64,000 nucleotides of DNA from Isochrysis galbana (lineage: Eukaryota > Haptophyta > Isochrysidales > Isochrysidaceae). The stretch spans positions 9,701,924 to 9,765,923 of the forward strand of contig CM030932.1 of assembly GCA_018136815.1 (NCBI GenBank), given 5' to 3'. The position numbers were made by a program, and so were the translations under genes. Each line of letters opens with the position of its first letter. The first letter of the stretch is position 1. Of this stretch, positions 18,943 to 28,390 are shown piece after piece. Below the pieces are notes generated by a model. It had not been told where the DNA came from. It searched no databases and worked only from the letters and a program-made list of their open reading frames with translations.

Positions 18943-19212
18943 ATGATGACTTGCGATCACATCGTGCACGCCGTGCATGGGCACGGCGCGATGTGCATCG
19001 GTCCCCCCGCGGAGACGCCGTGCGTGCGCATGACAACTGTTTCCCTCTGCGTACCATCTAAGGCCCACAACTACGTAAACGTGCAGTATAAGATATGTTT
19101 CTCTACTGTGATGACTTGCAATCACATTGTGCACGCCGTGCATGGGCACGGCGCGGTGTGCATCGGCCCTCCCCCGCGGGGGCGCCGTGCGTGCGCATAG
19201 CAACTTCCAGGG
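18943..19212. repeat. GC-rich tandem repeat, inverted relative of 7229-7690
   Basis: Two units about 167 bp apart (18943 and 19110) begin 'gatgacttgc(g/a)atcacat(c/t)gt' and contain the 'gtgcatgggcacggcgcg' core. In reverse complement they match the units at 7229-7690. Confidence 0.75.
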
Positions 19213-19418
19213 AAAAAAAATCTTCTTAAAAATTCCCGCTACATGTGCGGCGTGAGGCAGTGTGCTAGTGAACCTCCCTAACTCCCTATTACCCAACCTT
19301 AACCCCTAACAACCTCCTCCCCCTTCCCCAGTTCTCTCTTTGGCGGAGAAGCCGGTTCCAGGGAGGCCGCGCGCTCTGCTTCGGCCAGGAGTTGGAGAGA
19401 GGGGGGTGGGAGATTGTG
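19213..19418 (-). mobile_element. LINE 3' UTR copy, minus orientation
   Basis: Reverse complement of 8447-8640, ending in sense-strand oligo-T at 19213-19222. Apparently a 5'-truncated insertion beside the GC-rich tandem repeat. Confidence 0.75.
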
Positions 19419-19499
19419 GCTCGTCCCTTGATCTAGTTTCGAATCAGATTTTCCTCATTTATATAACAGAAGATCTTTATTGATTTCCGCTATGGCTAT

Positions 19500-19622
19500 C
19501 CCATGCATCCAAGCGAAGCTTTTGACCGAGAACGAGAGAAAGCAGAGAATTATAACGATAAATGCCGAACGACGAAGAGAAGAGCGAAGCCTAACGAGTG
19601 TCGATTCGCGAATGCGACAACA
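19500..19622 (+). repeat. Dispersed direct repeat, copy 2
   Basis: Matches 11518-11636 in the same orientation ('gataaatgccgaacgacgaa' is identical in both). Confidence 0.8.
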
Positions 19623-19639
19623 CCTCCATATCCATAGCT

Positions 19640-19952
19640 ACGGCGAGCTCGAGCTGCAAGTCCACCGAGCGTGTGGCAAATGTATTTGTCAAGCAAGTTG
19701 TTGTTGCACCCCCAATGCCACGTTCTGCCGCAACTGCTGCAAGAAAGCGTCTAAGTGGTGGAAGCTCTCGCCGATGTCTTTCATCACTTCCCAGCGCGAC
19801 CACCAGCGGATGTTTGAGAACCCTTTCATGGAGCGGCCTGTGATCTCGCGCCAAAGAGTCTTGGCTGCTTGAGTGTGGGAGGCCATGCCAAATGGCAGAG
19901 CATGGGGATGACCGACAGGCAACAGGCCCCCCAAAAGTTTTCCAAAAGGCAA
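19640..19952 (-). pseudogene. Probable transposase fragment
   Basis: The minus-strand frame reads AAKTLWREITGRSMKGFSN then IRWWSRWEVMKDIGESFHHL and DAFLQQLRQN. The R-W-W-S-x-W-E-V block followed by F..L..FL resembles the middle region of hAT-like transposases. No upstream or downstream part is in frame. 19953-20365 holds only a G-run (20161-20179) and non-coding sequence. Confidence 0.45.
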
Positions 19953-20365
19953 AAGGGAGTTGGTGCCTAAGAGCGGGGGCCCGAGGCGCCCCCCCGCGCT
20001 GAACTAAATATAACTTGAGTTGAGAACTCGACCGCTCAGGGATGAGGGCGGCTGGGCTAGCGCACGCCGCTCGCCACTCCTTAAGCCCACATGCCCGCGC
20101 CGGGCGCCTAAGTAGCGCGTACCGCCCGAAGGTAATGGCCTCAAGCTCAAGATAGGATGCGGGGGGGGGGGGGGGGGGGATGGAACAACGGGCGTGGCTT
20201 CATTGCAGTAATCCCAAGGCCACGCGCGTTAAGCAAGTTTTTGTCGCTGAGTTTCGCGCGCGAAGGGACGCCTCTAGCCCAAAGAAAGAGAAGCAAGATT
20301 TATGAAGGCTCTCGCGAACCAGGCTCCTACTTCTAGCAATGATTCATTGGAGAAGAATTCTCGCA

Positions 20366-22403
20366 CTAGTTGGTGTCGAACTTGCCCAGATAGCGTGCGC
20401 TCGCGACAAAGCCGAGATCCATATCTTTTGAAGGCACATGTCCGTCGTCCGCATCTGCCATCACCGCTGCGCACACTACCGCGCCTCCCGCGGGCGACTG
20501 TGCAGCCTGCGGCTTGGAGCACATCACCTTGCCGCCGATGTCGGCAAGAACTGCTTGCGCCCATGACAAGGCGTCGACCTGGAGGCGTGTCTCCTTAGGC
20601 ACGTACACGACGAGAGCAAGCTGGTCGGCGCCCTCAGAAAAAACCATCTTTGCAACGTGCGCCGACCCACCTCCAGGGGCTTTGGCATCTTCAGCCGAGC
20701 GATTCATGGCTGCAAGTGCGAGCAGCATGAGCGAGACGTCTCCTGCAGGGCTCGTGACCGACGTGCTCACAAACTCCACGCCATTTTTTTTGTTTGTAGC
20801 GGCAATCTGAGCTCCGACTTTGACGCCCTCCTCCGTCGCCAATTGAATGAGCCGTTCGCGTTCGCGCTCCTCTTTAGCCGCGGCCGCCTCGTCGAGGCGC
20901 ATCGCCTCTATGCCAGCGGAGAGCAGGCCGCCTTTCGGCGCGTTAAGAGCGGCTGAATTCGTTACAGATGTCCCTCCCATCATCGGCGCGAGACGCCCTG
21001 CCACCTCGGGGTCTGCGTTCATCGCAGCATGAATGAGGGAGCCATTCTTGCCCACTTTGGGGGTCGCCTTGCCCACTTGAAGCGTCTCCTGCAGCCCATC
21101 GCGATAGTAACCTGTACCCTCGTTGCCGGTTCGGAAAACAAAGCCAAGCTTCGGACCCTCAAAGACCGGCGCGAGCACGAACTCATCGCGATAATAGCCT
21201 TGACCCAGCTCTCCCTTGCGGAAGATATACCCAGCCTTGACACCAGCAAAAGGGCGGCCATCAAGGCAAGCGTCGCCCGCGACGAAGAAGGGAGGCTGCG
21301 CAGCAGGCTTCTCCGCGGCGCTGGCAGCGGCGGCGGGGTCGGTCAGTGCGGCGGCATATTCTCTGCGCACGAGCGCGGCCATCATACGGTTTACTTCCCA
21401 CAAGTCGGCGACCGGCTCGCCTGAGTAGGGCTGCGTCTGAAGATAGGGTGGGGGACCATGCTCTGGTTCTGCCCAGATTACGTCTGTGGCGGCCGTGTGC
21501 CGCTGAGCCTGTGCGGCCCATATGGCGCGCCACCAGGATGCGTGCGCCTCAACCTCTGCACTGAACTCGGGCGCTGCCGGCTGGGAAACTTGCGGCCCCT
21601 CCGCGTGACCGACGCGCGCATGGATAAACTCGCAATGTTGCGCCAAAAGCTTGAGCGTTGCCGGCCACCAGTCATCCCGTGGGTCTTTCGGATCGAAGAC
21701 GCGTTCGCAAACACAGCACCAATGAGACAGATCCGCATTGATCTTCAGTTCCGCAAGGTCGGGATTTGAGAGCAGCTCCGCCGTCGAGTAGGGTGAGTAC
21801 AGGAGCCGCTGCCTGCGGCGCAGGGGCAGCAAGCGGACTCTTGAGCGAACACGTGCAACCGTTCGGCGCCTCATGCAGCAGTGGGCGGCCGCGGCCCACT
21901 GGAAGCGCGCCCCCGGGCGGGCATGGAATGGGAGACGCGTGTGGCTCGGCGCGCCTGTGCGTCTCGTGCACGATCGGCACGCCCAGCGCCCGCTCGACCT
22001 TGAGGGCATGCTTGAAGAAGGAGACAGCCTTCTCTCCCGAGCCCCATGAGTCATGGCCCGAATGCGAGTTGATGAGGACGGCGCCAAGAGCCTTGGCTTC
22101 ACTTGCTAGTTTAACGAATGAAGCTAGGTGGTCGTGCAGCTTGTTAGAGCCGCAGTACGTGTACCCTCCCGTGACGGGGTCCAGGTCGCCGCCAGCAGTG
22201 TGGATCTGGCAGATGAGCTGCAGCCCATGCTTCTCGAGGAGCTGGGTGAAGCGGCTCGCATCCTTACGCCAGGTGAGCGTGATTGCCTCAACAGCCTCGA
22301 ACCCCTCCGCCTTAATCCGACTGAACAGCCCGTCCCATGCCCCAGGGTCTTCTGCTTCGGCGACGCCCCATAGGCTCTTGGCAAGCGACAGCGTTGGCGC
22401 CAT
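20366..22403 (-). CDS. TIM-barrel sugar isomerase/epimerase-like protein with C-terminal extension
   Basis: Two exons, complement(20366..21812, 21955..22403), 631 residues. The junction CAC AG|G CAG gives HETHRQRLLYSPYST, in phase only if the intron is GC-AG (donor AG|GCGCGC, acceptor CGCCGCAG). Residues 1 to about 270 form a xylose-isomerase-like barrel: AEGFEAVEAITLTW, LICQIHTAGGD, LINSHSGHDSW, IVHETHR and NADLSHWCCVCERVF, with His, Glu and Asp at the expected metal and substrate positions. The C-terminal 300 residues are unusual: two copies of a motif GYIFRKGELGQGYYRD / GFVFRTGNEGTGYYRD, a Glu-Arg-rich helix (AAAAKEERERERLIQLATEE) and an unassigned domain with MLLALAAMNRSAEDAK. The enzyme substrate is not predictable. 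Confidence 0.82.
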
Positions 22404-22495
22404 TCGGCGGCCGGCCGGGAGCCAGGGAGTCTTTACGGTTACTGGTTACTCCCTATGATGCACGTGAAAATCCGAGGAGCCGACGAAAACATAGA

Positions 22496-22546
22496 GAGAA
22501 CACCTGCCGCCGATGCTCTGGTTGAGCATTGGCGGCAGGTGTTCTC
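22496..22546 (+). ncRNA. 23-bp perfect RNA hairpin, candidate small-RNA precursor
   Basis: Arms 22496-22518 (GAGAACACCTGCCGCC...) and 22524-22546 pair over 23 bp around a 5-nt TGGTT loop. The one non-Watson-Crick position is G.U in a plus-strand transcript but C/A in a minus-strand one, so plus-strand RNA folds better. It lies 93 bp beyond the start codon of the minus-strand isomerase gene. The flanks beyond the stem do not extend the pairing. Could be a MITE core or a cis-element; transcription is not shown. Confidence 0.5.
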
Positions 22547-22853
22547 CCTGCCTCACAGCGTCGAAATACGAGTCGGGAACCTGACGTTTGGGGCGGCAAA
22601 GGAATTGTATGTAGGTATGGGCCTGGTCGATCTGCGCCAGAGCGGGCGCGATCGGCAGCGCACTTGTCCCGCCAGCGGCCAGCAAATTTTTGTCGACCAG
22701 CGAGCAGCATCGAGCGCCATGGCGTCCTGGTGCTCCAGCTCCTCGTCAATCGCGAGCCCGGGCGAATCCTGCGGGGCGAGGGTCGGGACAGTCAAGGAGC
22801 ATCCTGTGACAGCCGAATGAGCCGTGTGCGAGCTGTGTGTGGTGCGTATGTGC

Positions 22854-23186
22854 ATGCGCGGACGTCATCGCTGGGGCACCAGGGTTTGAAATTTGCTTTA
22901 TAGGCAATATGGGGCGTCGGACCCCTAATTTAAGAGGTGTGTAGGCACCTTTTAGACTAAAGAAACACATCTCTCAGTGGGAGCGACGTCTAGTTCGGCT
23001 CGTGTGAGCCGCCAGAGCGTGTGCAAGGGGGGGGGTCCGACGGGACTTCGCACCGTCTTTTCGGACGAGGATTCTGAAAAGGCGGGGAGACCCTCCGAGG
23101 CGCTTTCGCCGGGGCTTTCCGCTCACGGTCAAAAATGTCGACCCCCCCCAATATTAGTACTTAAAAAGCCCTGTTTGACCGCCCTA
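22854..23186 (+). repeat. 333-bp repeat, copy 1 (inverted partner at 43579-43911)
   Basis: The reverse complement of 43579-43911 is the same length and nearly identical; the few differences include a/g in 'caaaaatgtcgacc' and g/c in 'gaggcgctttcgcc'. One end is ATGCGCGGACGTCATCGCTG, the other TAGGGCGGTCAAACAGGGC (inverted), so no perfect terminal inverted repeat. No target-site duplication was found in either flank. The last 16 bp recur alone at about 38071-38087. Near-identity implies recent movement or gene conversion. No coding capacity. Confidence 0.85.
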
Positions 23187-23352
23187 TCTCCTGGGAGTGT
23201 AAGGCTAGATGTCTCCCCTAGGACTGATCTCGTTTGTAGTGGTCTGCGCCAGCGCTGCGGCGGCAAGTGCAAGTCGTGTGCCGATATGCGATATGTATTC
23301 GATGCATTACGATCCCAAGGCATCCAAAGCCCGAGCAAGATCCCACTGGAGA

Positions 23353-24254
23353 TCACATGATCACATGCACTCCCCCACTAGGTGCTTCCCCCTCATCCTC
23401 TTCCTCCCCAGACTCAGACTCAGATTCAGACTCAGACTTGGACTCAGACGCCTCAGACTCCGCCAACGAGCGGGCACACGTACGTTTACAACCTCGCTCA
23501 TCACACTCATCCTCGGGCGGATCCCACAAGACTCTCACAACACACTCCCACGATCCAACTTCAGCGACAAGGTCGTCGAAAGCAGGCAAGAGCTTGTCCT
23601 TCTTGCCGTCTTGCGGCTTAAAAGCAACGCCGCCCACCTTGATCTCATTGAGGAATGAGAGCAGCTCGCGCTTCTGCAACCGCGCCGCATCTCCGTCGGC
23701 CGCCCGGCGCCATACTGTCGCCCGTCGCCCATGCGCGTGCAGCCAGCCGCCAAGCTCTCTTTCAGCGCGTCCAGATCGTAGCCAAGTAGCTCACCCAAGC
23801 TCTCGCCGTCCACCGACGCCGGCGCCGGCGCTGACGCATCCGCATCGTCCCGCCCTCGCTCTGCGTCTCGTTCCCCGGGCCGGGGTGGCAGAGGAACGAC
23901 GCCACGACGCAGGCGGTCGATGGCCTCATCCCCGATGTGCTTCTCCCAATAAAGGAACCGCTGCCGATCCACTCCAAACTCCTTGGCCCACTGGGCCTTC
24001 GTCGTGAGTATGGAGTGATCGGCGCGTGGGTGGTACCAGTGCGCAATGGCATCCAGGGCCCGCTTCTTCGTATCCTGTGACGGTGGGGCGCGCCCACCGT
24101 CCATATATGATGCCTGGGCGCCTGCCCGTCGCCGGGGACGCCCGCCGCGCGCGCTCCCAGCCTCCTCCTCCTCTGGAAGGACGCTTTCGTCGACGCCGCA
24201 CACCAGCGCGCGCGCCAGGTCCGGCGACTCAGCGGGCGCGCCCGGGGATGCCAT
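23353..24254 (-). CDS. Hypothetical protein with acidic Ser/Glu tail
   Basis: Best model complement(23353..23673, 23748..24254), 275 residues, with a 74-nt GC-AG intron (GCG|GCTGGC ... GTTGCAG|AAG) that joins LDALKESLA to KRELLSFLNEIKVGG in phase. The ATG at 24254 starts MASPGAPAESPDL. Visible parts: RPRRRAGAQ basic patch; a helical segment KKRALDAIAHWYHPRADHS and TKAQWAKEFGVDRQRFLYWE that looks like a helix-turn-helix (inferred); LSFLNEIKVGGVAFKPQDG; and a C-terminal SESESESESGEEEDEGE run. No family recognised. If the intron is not real the gene has a frameshift. Confidence 0.5.
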
Positions 24255-25376
24255 GGCGGTGGAGCGGCCGGAGGGGGATGCCCTGGCCCTACGGTGGGTC
24301 GCCTGGCACGCTGGGTAGCCTGGGCTCCAAGCTATGGCCCCGAAGTACAGCGGTGCCAGGCGTTACGCGCGCGCCAGGAGTTGCCTGTACACGGAGTACC
24401 ATGAAAAATTAAAAAAGGTTGCGCCGCCTCTCCACCCGCTGCATCCTGCCGTTCCGCCCCTTCTTCCTTCCTGCGATCTAGCCCCTCTCTTCACACCGCT
24501 ACCCTTCCCTCTCAGCCGCAGTCAGGCCACACTGCGCGGGACAGAGGAGAGCACGCACAGGGAGAGTGAGAGTACAAGGCAATGGATGCACGGAGGGAGG
24601 GAGTAGGCACGAACGAGCTAGAAAAAGGAGAGGGGGAGCTGTGTTCTTTAGTGTATGAGAGCCAGAGCAGATGAGAGCGAGAGAGGTGAAGAATATGGGG
24701 GGGGGGGGGGGGGAGAGGAGAGAGAGAGAGAGCGAGCGAGATAGAGCGAGAGCGAGACCGAGAAAGAGAGAGAGACAGAGAGGTAGAGAGAGAGAGAGAG
24801 AGAGTCAGAGAGAGAGGCAGAGAGAGAGACGGAGAGAGAGACAGAGAGAGAGGAGAAGAGAGAGAGAGAGGAGAGAGGGAGGGAGGGAGGGAGGAAGGGA
24901 GGGAGAGGGAAAGGGAGAGAGAAGAGGGAGAGGGAGAGAGAGGGAGAGAGAGGAAGAGAGGGGCGGAGAGAGAGAGAATCTCCTGCGGCAGCCCCTTCTT
25001 CCTGTGTTCGGACCGTCTCGCTCCCCGCCCGGCGTCCCCCTCCCTTCTCAAGTTTGAATCCATGTATATTTGAGAGTAAGTAGATAGATGTTGGCGTTGC
25101 CTGCCGCCCCCCTCCGCCTTCCCCCGCCTTCCCCTTCTCCTCGCCCCCCCCCCCCCCCCTTCACCCCGGTTGGCGCGGTGGGCACCTCGGATGCTCTGAG
25201 TGGGAGGGAGAGGGGTGGTGGGAAGAAGACAGAGAGAGCCGGGTGTGTGGGGGTGAGGGGCACGAGGAGGTGGGAGGGGTGGGGGGGGGGAGAGGGAAGG
25301 GCGGGGTTGGGCGGAGCGGGGCTCAGAGGGAGGGAGGGAGGAAGAGGGGGAGGAGGGGTTGGGGACGAGGGGTGCG
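24255..25376. other. Purine-rich low-complexity intergenic region
   Basis: 24660-25000 is almost pure A/G (GAGAGA with variants), bounded by a G-run at 24696-24713. 25140-25165 is a C-run. No gene seen; the region includes the likely promoter of the ankyrin/U-box gene. Confidence 0.6.
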
Positions 25377-27635
25377 ATGGGCTCTGACGAGCTGTGGCTG
25401 TGGGACGCCGAGGCCCGCTGCGCCCACGAGGAGGACGAGGAGGACGAGGAGCATAAGGAATCCGCGCCCTCGTCCTCCTCCTCGCTCCCATGGAGCGCGC
25501 TCAGCGCTGAGGAATCCGCGTCGCTCGAGCGGTACCTCGCCGAGGGCGGAGACCCCAATGTAAGAGATGCCAAGGGGCGGACGCTGCTAATGGTGGCGGC
25601 TTCGCTGGGCAACGTGGAGGCGGTGCGCGCAGTGCTCAGATATGGTGCGGACCTCGAGCTCCGCCAGCAGCAGGGCGTCACTACCCTCATGTTTGCCGCG
25701 ATGGCGGGCAACGCGAACGTCGTGCACGCGCTCCTCACGGCCGGGGCGAACGTGCTCGAAAGAGACCGGCGTGGACTCACTGCGCACGACTATGCCTCGC
25801 TCAAGGGCAACTACTTTATCTCGTGCCTCTTACTCCAACACTCCATCCGCAATACCCACCCGCACTCCTCCTCTTCGAACGAGGGCTCGAGGTCTTCGGT
25901 CGCAAAGGAGGAATCGCTCTTGTCCGCGCGGCCCGATTTGGAGCTCACGGGCAGCAAGGAGAACGTCAGCGTTGAGAAGCTTCGCGCCGGATCGAGCGAG
26001 CAGCACGCGTCGGCGTCTTCTATGCGAATCCCGCAGTCTGCTAACCTCTCGAGAGCCGCCGATCTGAGCACCCTCTCGGATGGTGCCCCAACCGGTAGCC
26101 TCGCACGTGAGCCAGACGTGCCAAGGCTACCAGCGCACATGGTCGAGATGGTGCAAAAGGCCGACAAGGCGGCCATCTGTGCGTATTTGGACGGAGGGGG
26201 TGATGTGAATGCTGTGGACGATGAGCTGTCAGGGACAATGCTCATGTGTGCCGCATCAGCGGGCCATACGGAGCTCACGGCCACTCTGCTCGAGGCAAAG
26301 GCCAACGTGGACATACGAGATGGCAACGGGTGCACCGCGCTTGCCACCGCCTGCTTTTCTCAACAGCAAGATACGGTACGGCTACTTCTGGAGGCCAATG
26401 CGAACGTAGACAACCAAGATCTACTTGGATTGACGGCTCTCATGGTTGCCGCCCTGTCCGGCGCCACGTCCATTATTGTACTGCTCCTCTCAGCTGGGGC
26501 GACACCAAGCCTGCGTGACCGCGCCGGCCGGACGGCGTACGACTATGCACAGATCAATGGTCACACGGCCGCTCGGAAAATGCTGCGCGCGCATCGCCTC
26601 GGCCGGCTGACCAAGGAGCAGCGGCCTGCGCGCATGACTGAGGCTGAGGAGCAAAAGGCGAACGCCGCCATGCAGCAGCTGCTCGCCGAAGAGGCCGCAA
26701 AGGCGAGCGCCGATGCTCAGCGCGCAGCACGTAAACAGAGCAAGTCGCGGAAAAACCGCAAGGAGCGGAAGCACGCTGTGGTTGTGGACACGAACAGCTC
26801 CCACGGGACACCGGACCCGGACCTGGACGTCTCCACAGATGTTGGGACCAATGCCTCGCTTGATGGAGAGTTTGCGCGCCCACCGAGCTCGCTCCTACCG
26901 ATACCACTCGGAGGCTCGCCCGCTGCGGCGCTGGCTGTGTGTGAGTTGCAGCTTGGCGCCATGCCAGCCTCGACACCATCGAAGGGTCTAGCCACCTGTA
27001 AAGCAGCTTGTGGCGAGGAAATGCCAATGTTTCACATGTTGCGTGATGTGCGGCTGCAGAGAAGTGGTGCTGGCGGCGGCTCACACGGAGCCGCTCTTCT
27101 AGGTGGCGACAGCGTGGGAAGTAGCACGTACGGCACCTTCGGGCAGCTTTGGGGAGGTTACGACACGACCGCTCACTCCTCCATGGAGTATGCGACTCAC
27201 GATACCTCACGAAGCGCATGGCCTAGTGTTACCCACACCGAAGCGGATGAAGACGCCTCTGTCGCATCGCTCGCCGCGTCCGTGGCTTGCTCTGCCCTCG
27301 ACGAGCAGAGCGTGGGAGGCGAGGACACTCCCAGCGCGCTGATCTGCCCACTCACTGGAGAGCTGATGCGAGACCCGGTGGCGACAGTCGACGGGCAGGT
27401 CTATGACCGTCAAGCCATCGAAACTTGGCTCGAGACGCACGACACGTCACCGCTCACGGGAGAGGTCTTGCCTATGAAGGTGTTGGTGCCCTCCTTGCCT
27501 TTGCGCGCCATGCTGAGCGAGATGAACGAACGGCGCAAGCTGAGGAAGGCGAACTCGCAAGCCGTGGCGAGAAGTCGGTCCCAGCACGCCATGCGAACTT
27601 GGGGAATGGGGAGCCCACGACTGACACGTCCTTGA
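25377..27635 (+). CDS. Ankyrin-repeat U-box E3 ubiquitin ligase-like protein
   Basis: A single exon, 752 residues from ATG 25377. An acidic N-terminus (EEDEEDEEH) precedes ankyrin repeats at about residues 60-150 (GRTLLMVAASLGNVEAVRAV, GVTTLMFAAMAGNANVVHAL) and again at about 260-400 (GTMLMCAASAGHTELTATLL, GCTALATACFSQQQDTVRLL, GLTALMVAALSGATSIIVLL, GRTAYDYAQINGHTAARKML). A basic stretch follows (RAARKQSKSRKNRKERKH), then a disordered Ser-rich region. The C-terminus, about 654-720, is a U-box: ALICPLTGELMRDPVATVDG, QVYDRQAIETWLETHDTSPL, TGEVLPMKVLVPSLPLR. The U-box binds E2 enzymes and transfers ubiquitin; ankyrin repeats are presumed to choose the substrate. Target unknown. Confidence 0.9.
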   Translation: MGSDELWLWDAEARCAHEEDEEDEEHKESAPSSSSSLPWSALSAEESASLERYLAEGGDPNVRDAKGRTLLMVAASLGNVEAVRAVLRYGADLELRQQQGVTTLMFAAMAGNANVVHALLTAGANVLERDRRGLTAHDYASLKGNYFISCLLLQHSIRNTHPHSSSSNEGSRSSVAKEESLLSARPDLELTGSKENVSVEKLRAGSSEQHASASSMRIPQSANLSRAADLSTLSDGAPTGSLAREPDVPRLPAHMVEMVQKADKAAICAYLDGGGDVNAVDDELSGTMLMCAASAGHTELTATLLEAKANVDIRDGNGCTALATACFSQQQDTVRLLLEANANVDNQDLLGLTALMVAALSGATSIIVLLLSAGATPSLRDRAGRTAYDYAQINGHTAARKMLRAHRLGRLTKEQRPARMTEAEEQKANAAMQQLLAEEAAKASADAQRAARKQSKSRKNRKERKHAVVVDTNSSHGTPDPDLDVSTDVGTNASLDGEFARPPSSLLPIPLGGSPAAALAVCELQLGAMPASTPSKGLATCKAACGEEMPMFHMLRDVRLQRSGAGGGSHGAALLGGDSVGSSTYGTFGQLWGGYDTTAHSSMEYATHDTSRSAWPSVTHTEADEDASVASLAASVACSALDEQSVGGEDTPSALICPLTGELMRDPVATVDGQVYDRQAIETWLETHDTSPLTGEVLPMKVLVPSLPLRAMLSEMNERRKLRKANSQAVARSRSQHAMRTWGMGSPRLTRP

Positions 27636-27894
27636 GTGTGAGCACAAACCAGCAGTTGCATGCTACCAAACCACGACAGATTGCCCTCTCGATCACTTGC
27701 TTGGATGCTTGTTTTGCATGATGCCACTAGGAACCGCCTCCAACCTGTTGCTTGCATGGTATGATGCTTTGCAAGCTGTTTCGGCGCTTAAGGTGGTTCC
27801 TTAGGATTTAGGAAGAGGTGGGAAATCGGCAGGTGGGCGGCGGGGCGCGCGCTCTCCAGCGAGGAGCTCTCCCTCTCCAAGGGAGGCCGTGGCG

Positions 27895-28390
27895 ATGTAT
27901 GGGATGCCTACCCTCGACGACCCGCTGGGCACCATTCCAGTGGAGTTAGGTGGGCTCCCCAGCGCGGGTTCTGCGGCCCCCGAGCATGCCGCGCCGCCTC
28001 TGTACATGGTGCGAGTGAAGCGTGGCGACCTGCCCACACCGTCTGCGCTTCTGTGCCCGGTGTGCGACCCACCCGACGATGACGAGGCAGCCGCTGTCGT
28101 GGCAGAGGCAGTGGCAGCTGGGGGGGGTGGCAATGTGCACAGAGCAGTGGCTCCAGGGAGTGAGGCTGGACGCGGACGGACAACAGTGGCTGTGTTGGGT
28201 GGAGCGGCCGTACTCAGGCCCAGGGTTCGAGGACGAAGTGGGCAAGAATTTCAGGTGGTGCACACGCCTGGGCTGTGTCAGGGCACTCTCTCACACCCAG
28301 ATTGGCCAGAGGTCTAAGCTGCCGCGCTGTGTGGAGCGTAAAATTGAGGAGTTGCATGGCGAGTCTGTCGTCAGCTTCTCCGAGCAATAA
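27895..28390 (+). pseudogene. Probable frameshifted small gene, unidentified
   Basis: Frame 1 (from ATG 27895) reads MYGMPTLDDPLGTIPVELGG and PPLYMVRVKRGDLPTPSALL with CPVCDPPDDDE. After the G-run at about 28121-28127 the protein-like sequence moves one base: MCTEQWLQGVRLDADGQQWL, CWVERPYSGPGFEDEVGKNF, RWCTRLGCVRALSHTQIGQR, to a TAA at 28388. The homopolymer could be an assembly error or a true lesion. The Trp/Cys-rich second part has no family I can name. 27636-27894 shows nothing further. Confidence 0.35.

Noticed and set aside
23188-23210. Target-site duplication for the 333-bp repeat
   Set aside because: Flanks of the two copies differ immediately outside the shared sequence and no short direct repeat is present.
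24660-25000. CRISPR-like or satellite array
   Set aside because: Purine-rich sequence without constant repeats and spacers; nuclear eukaryotic context.
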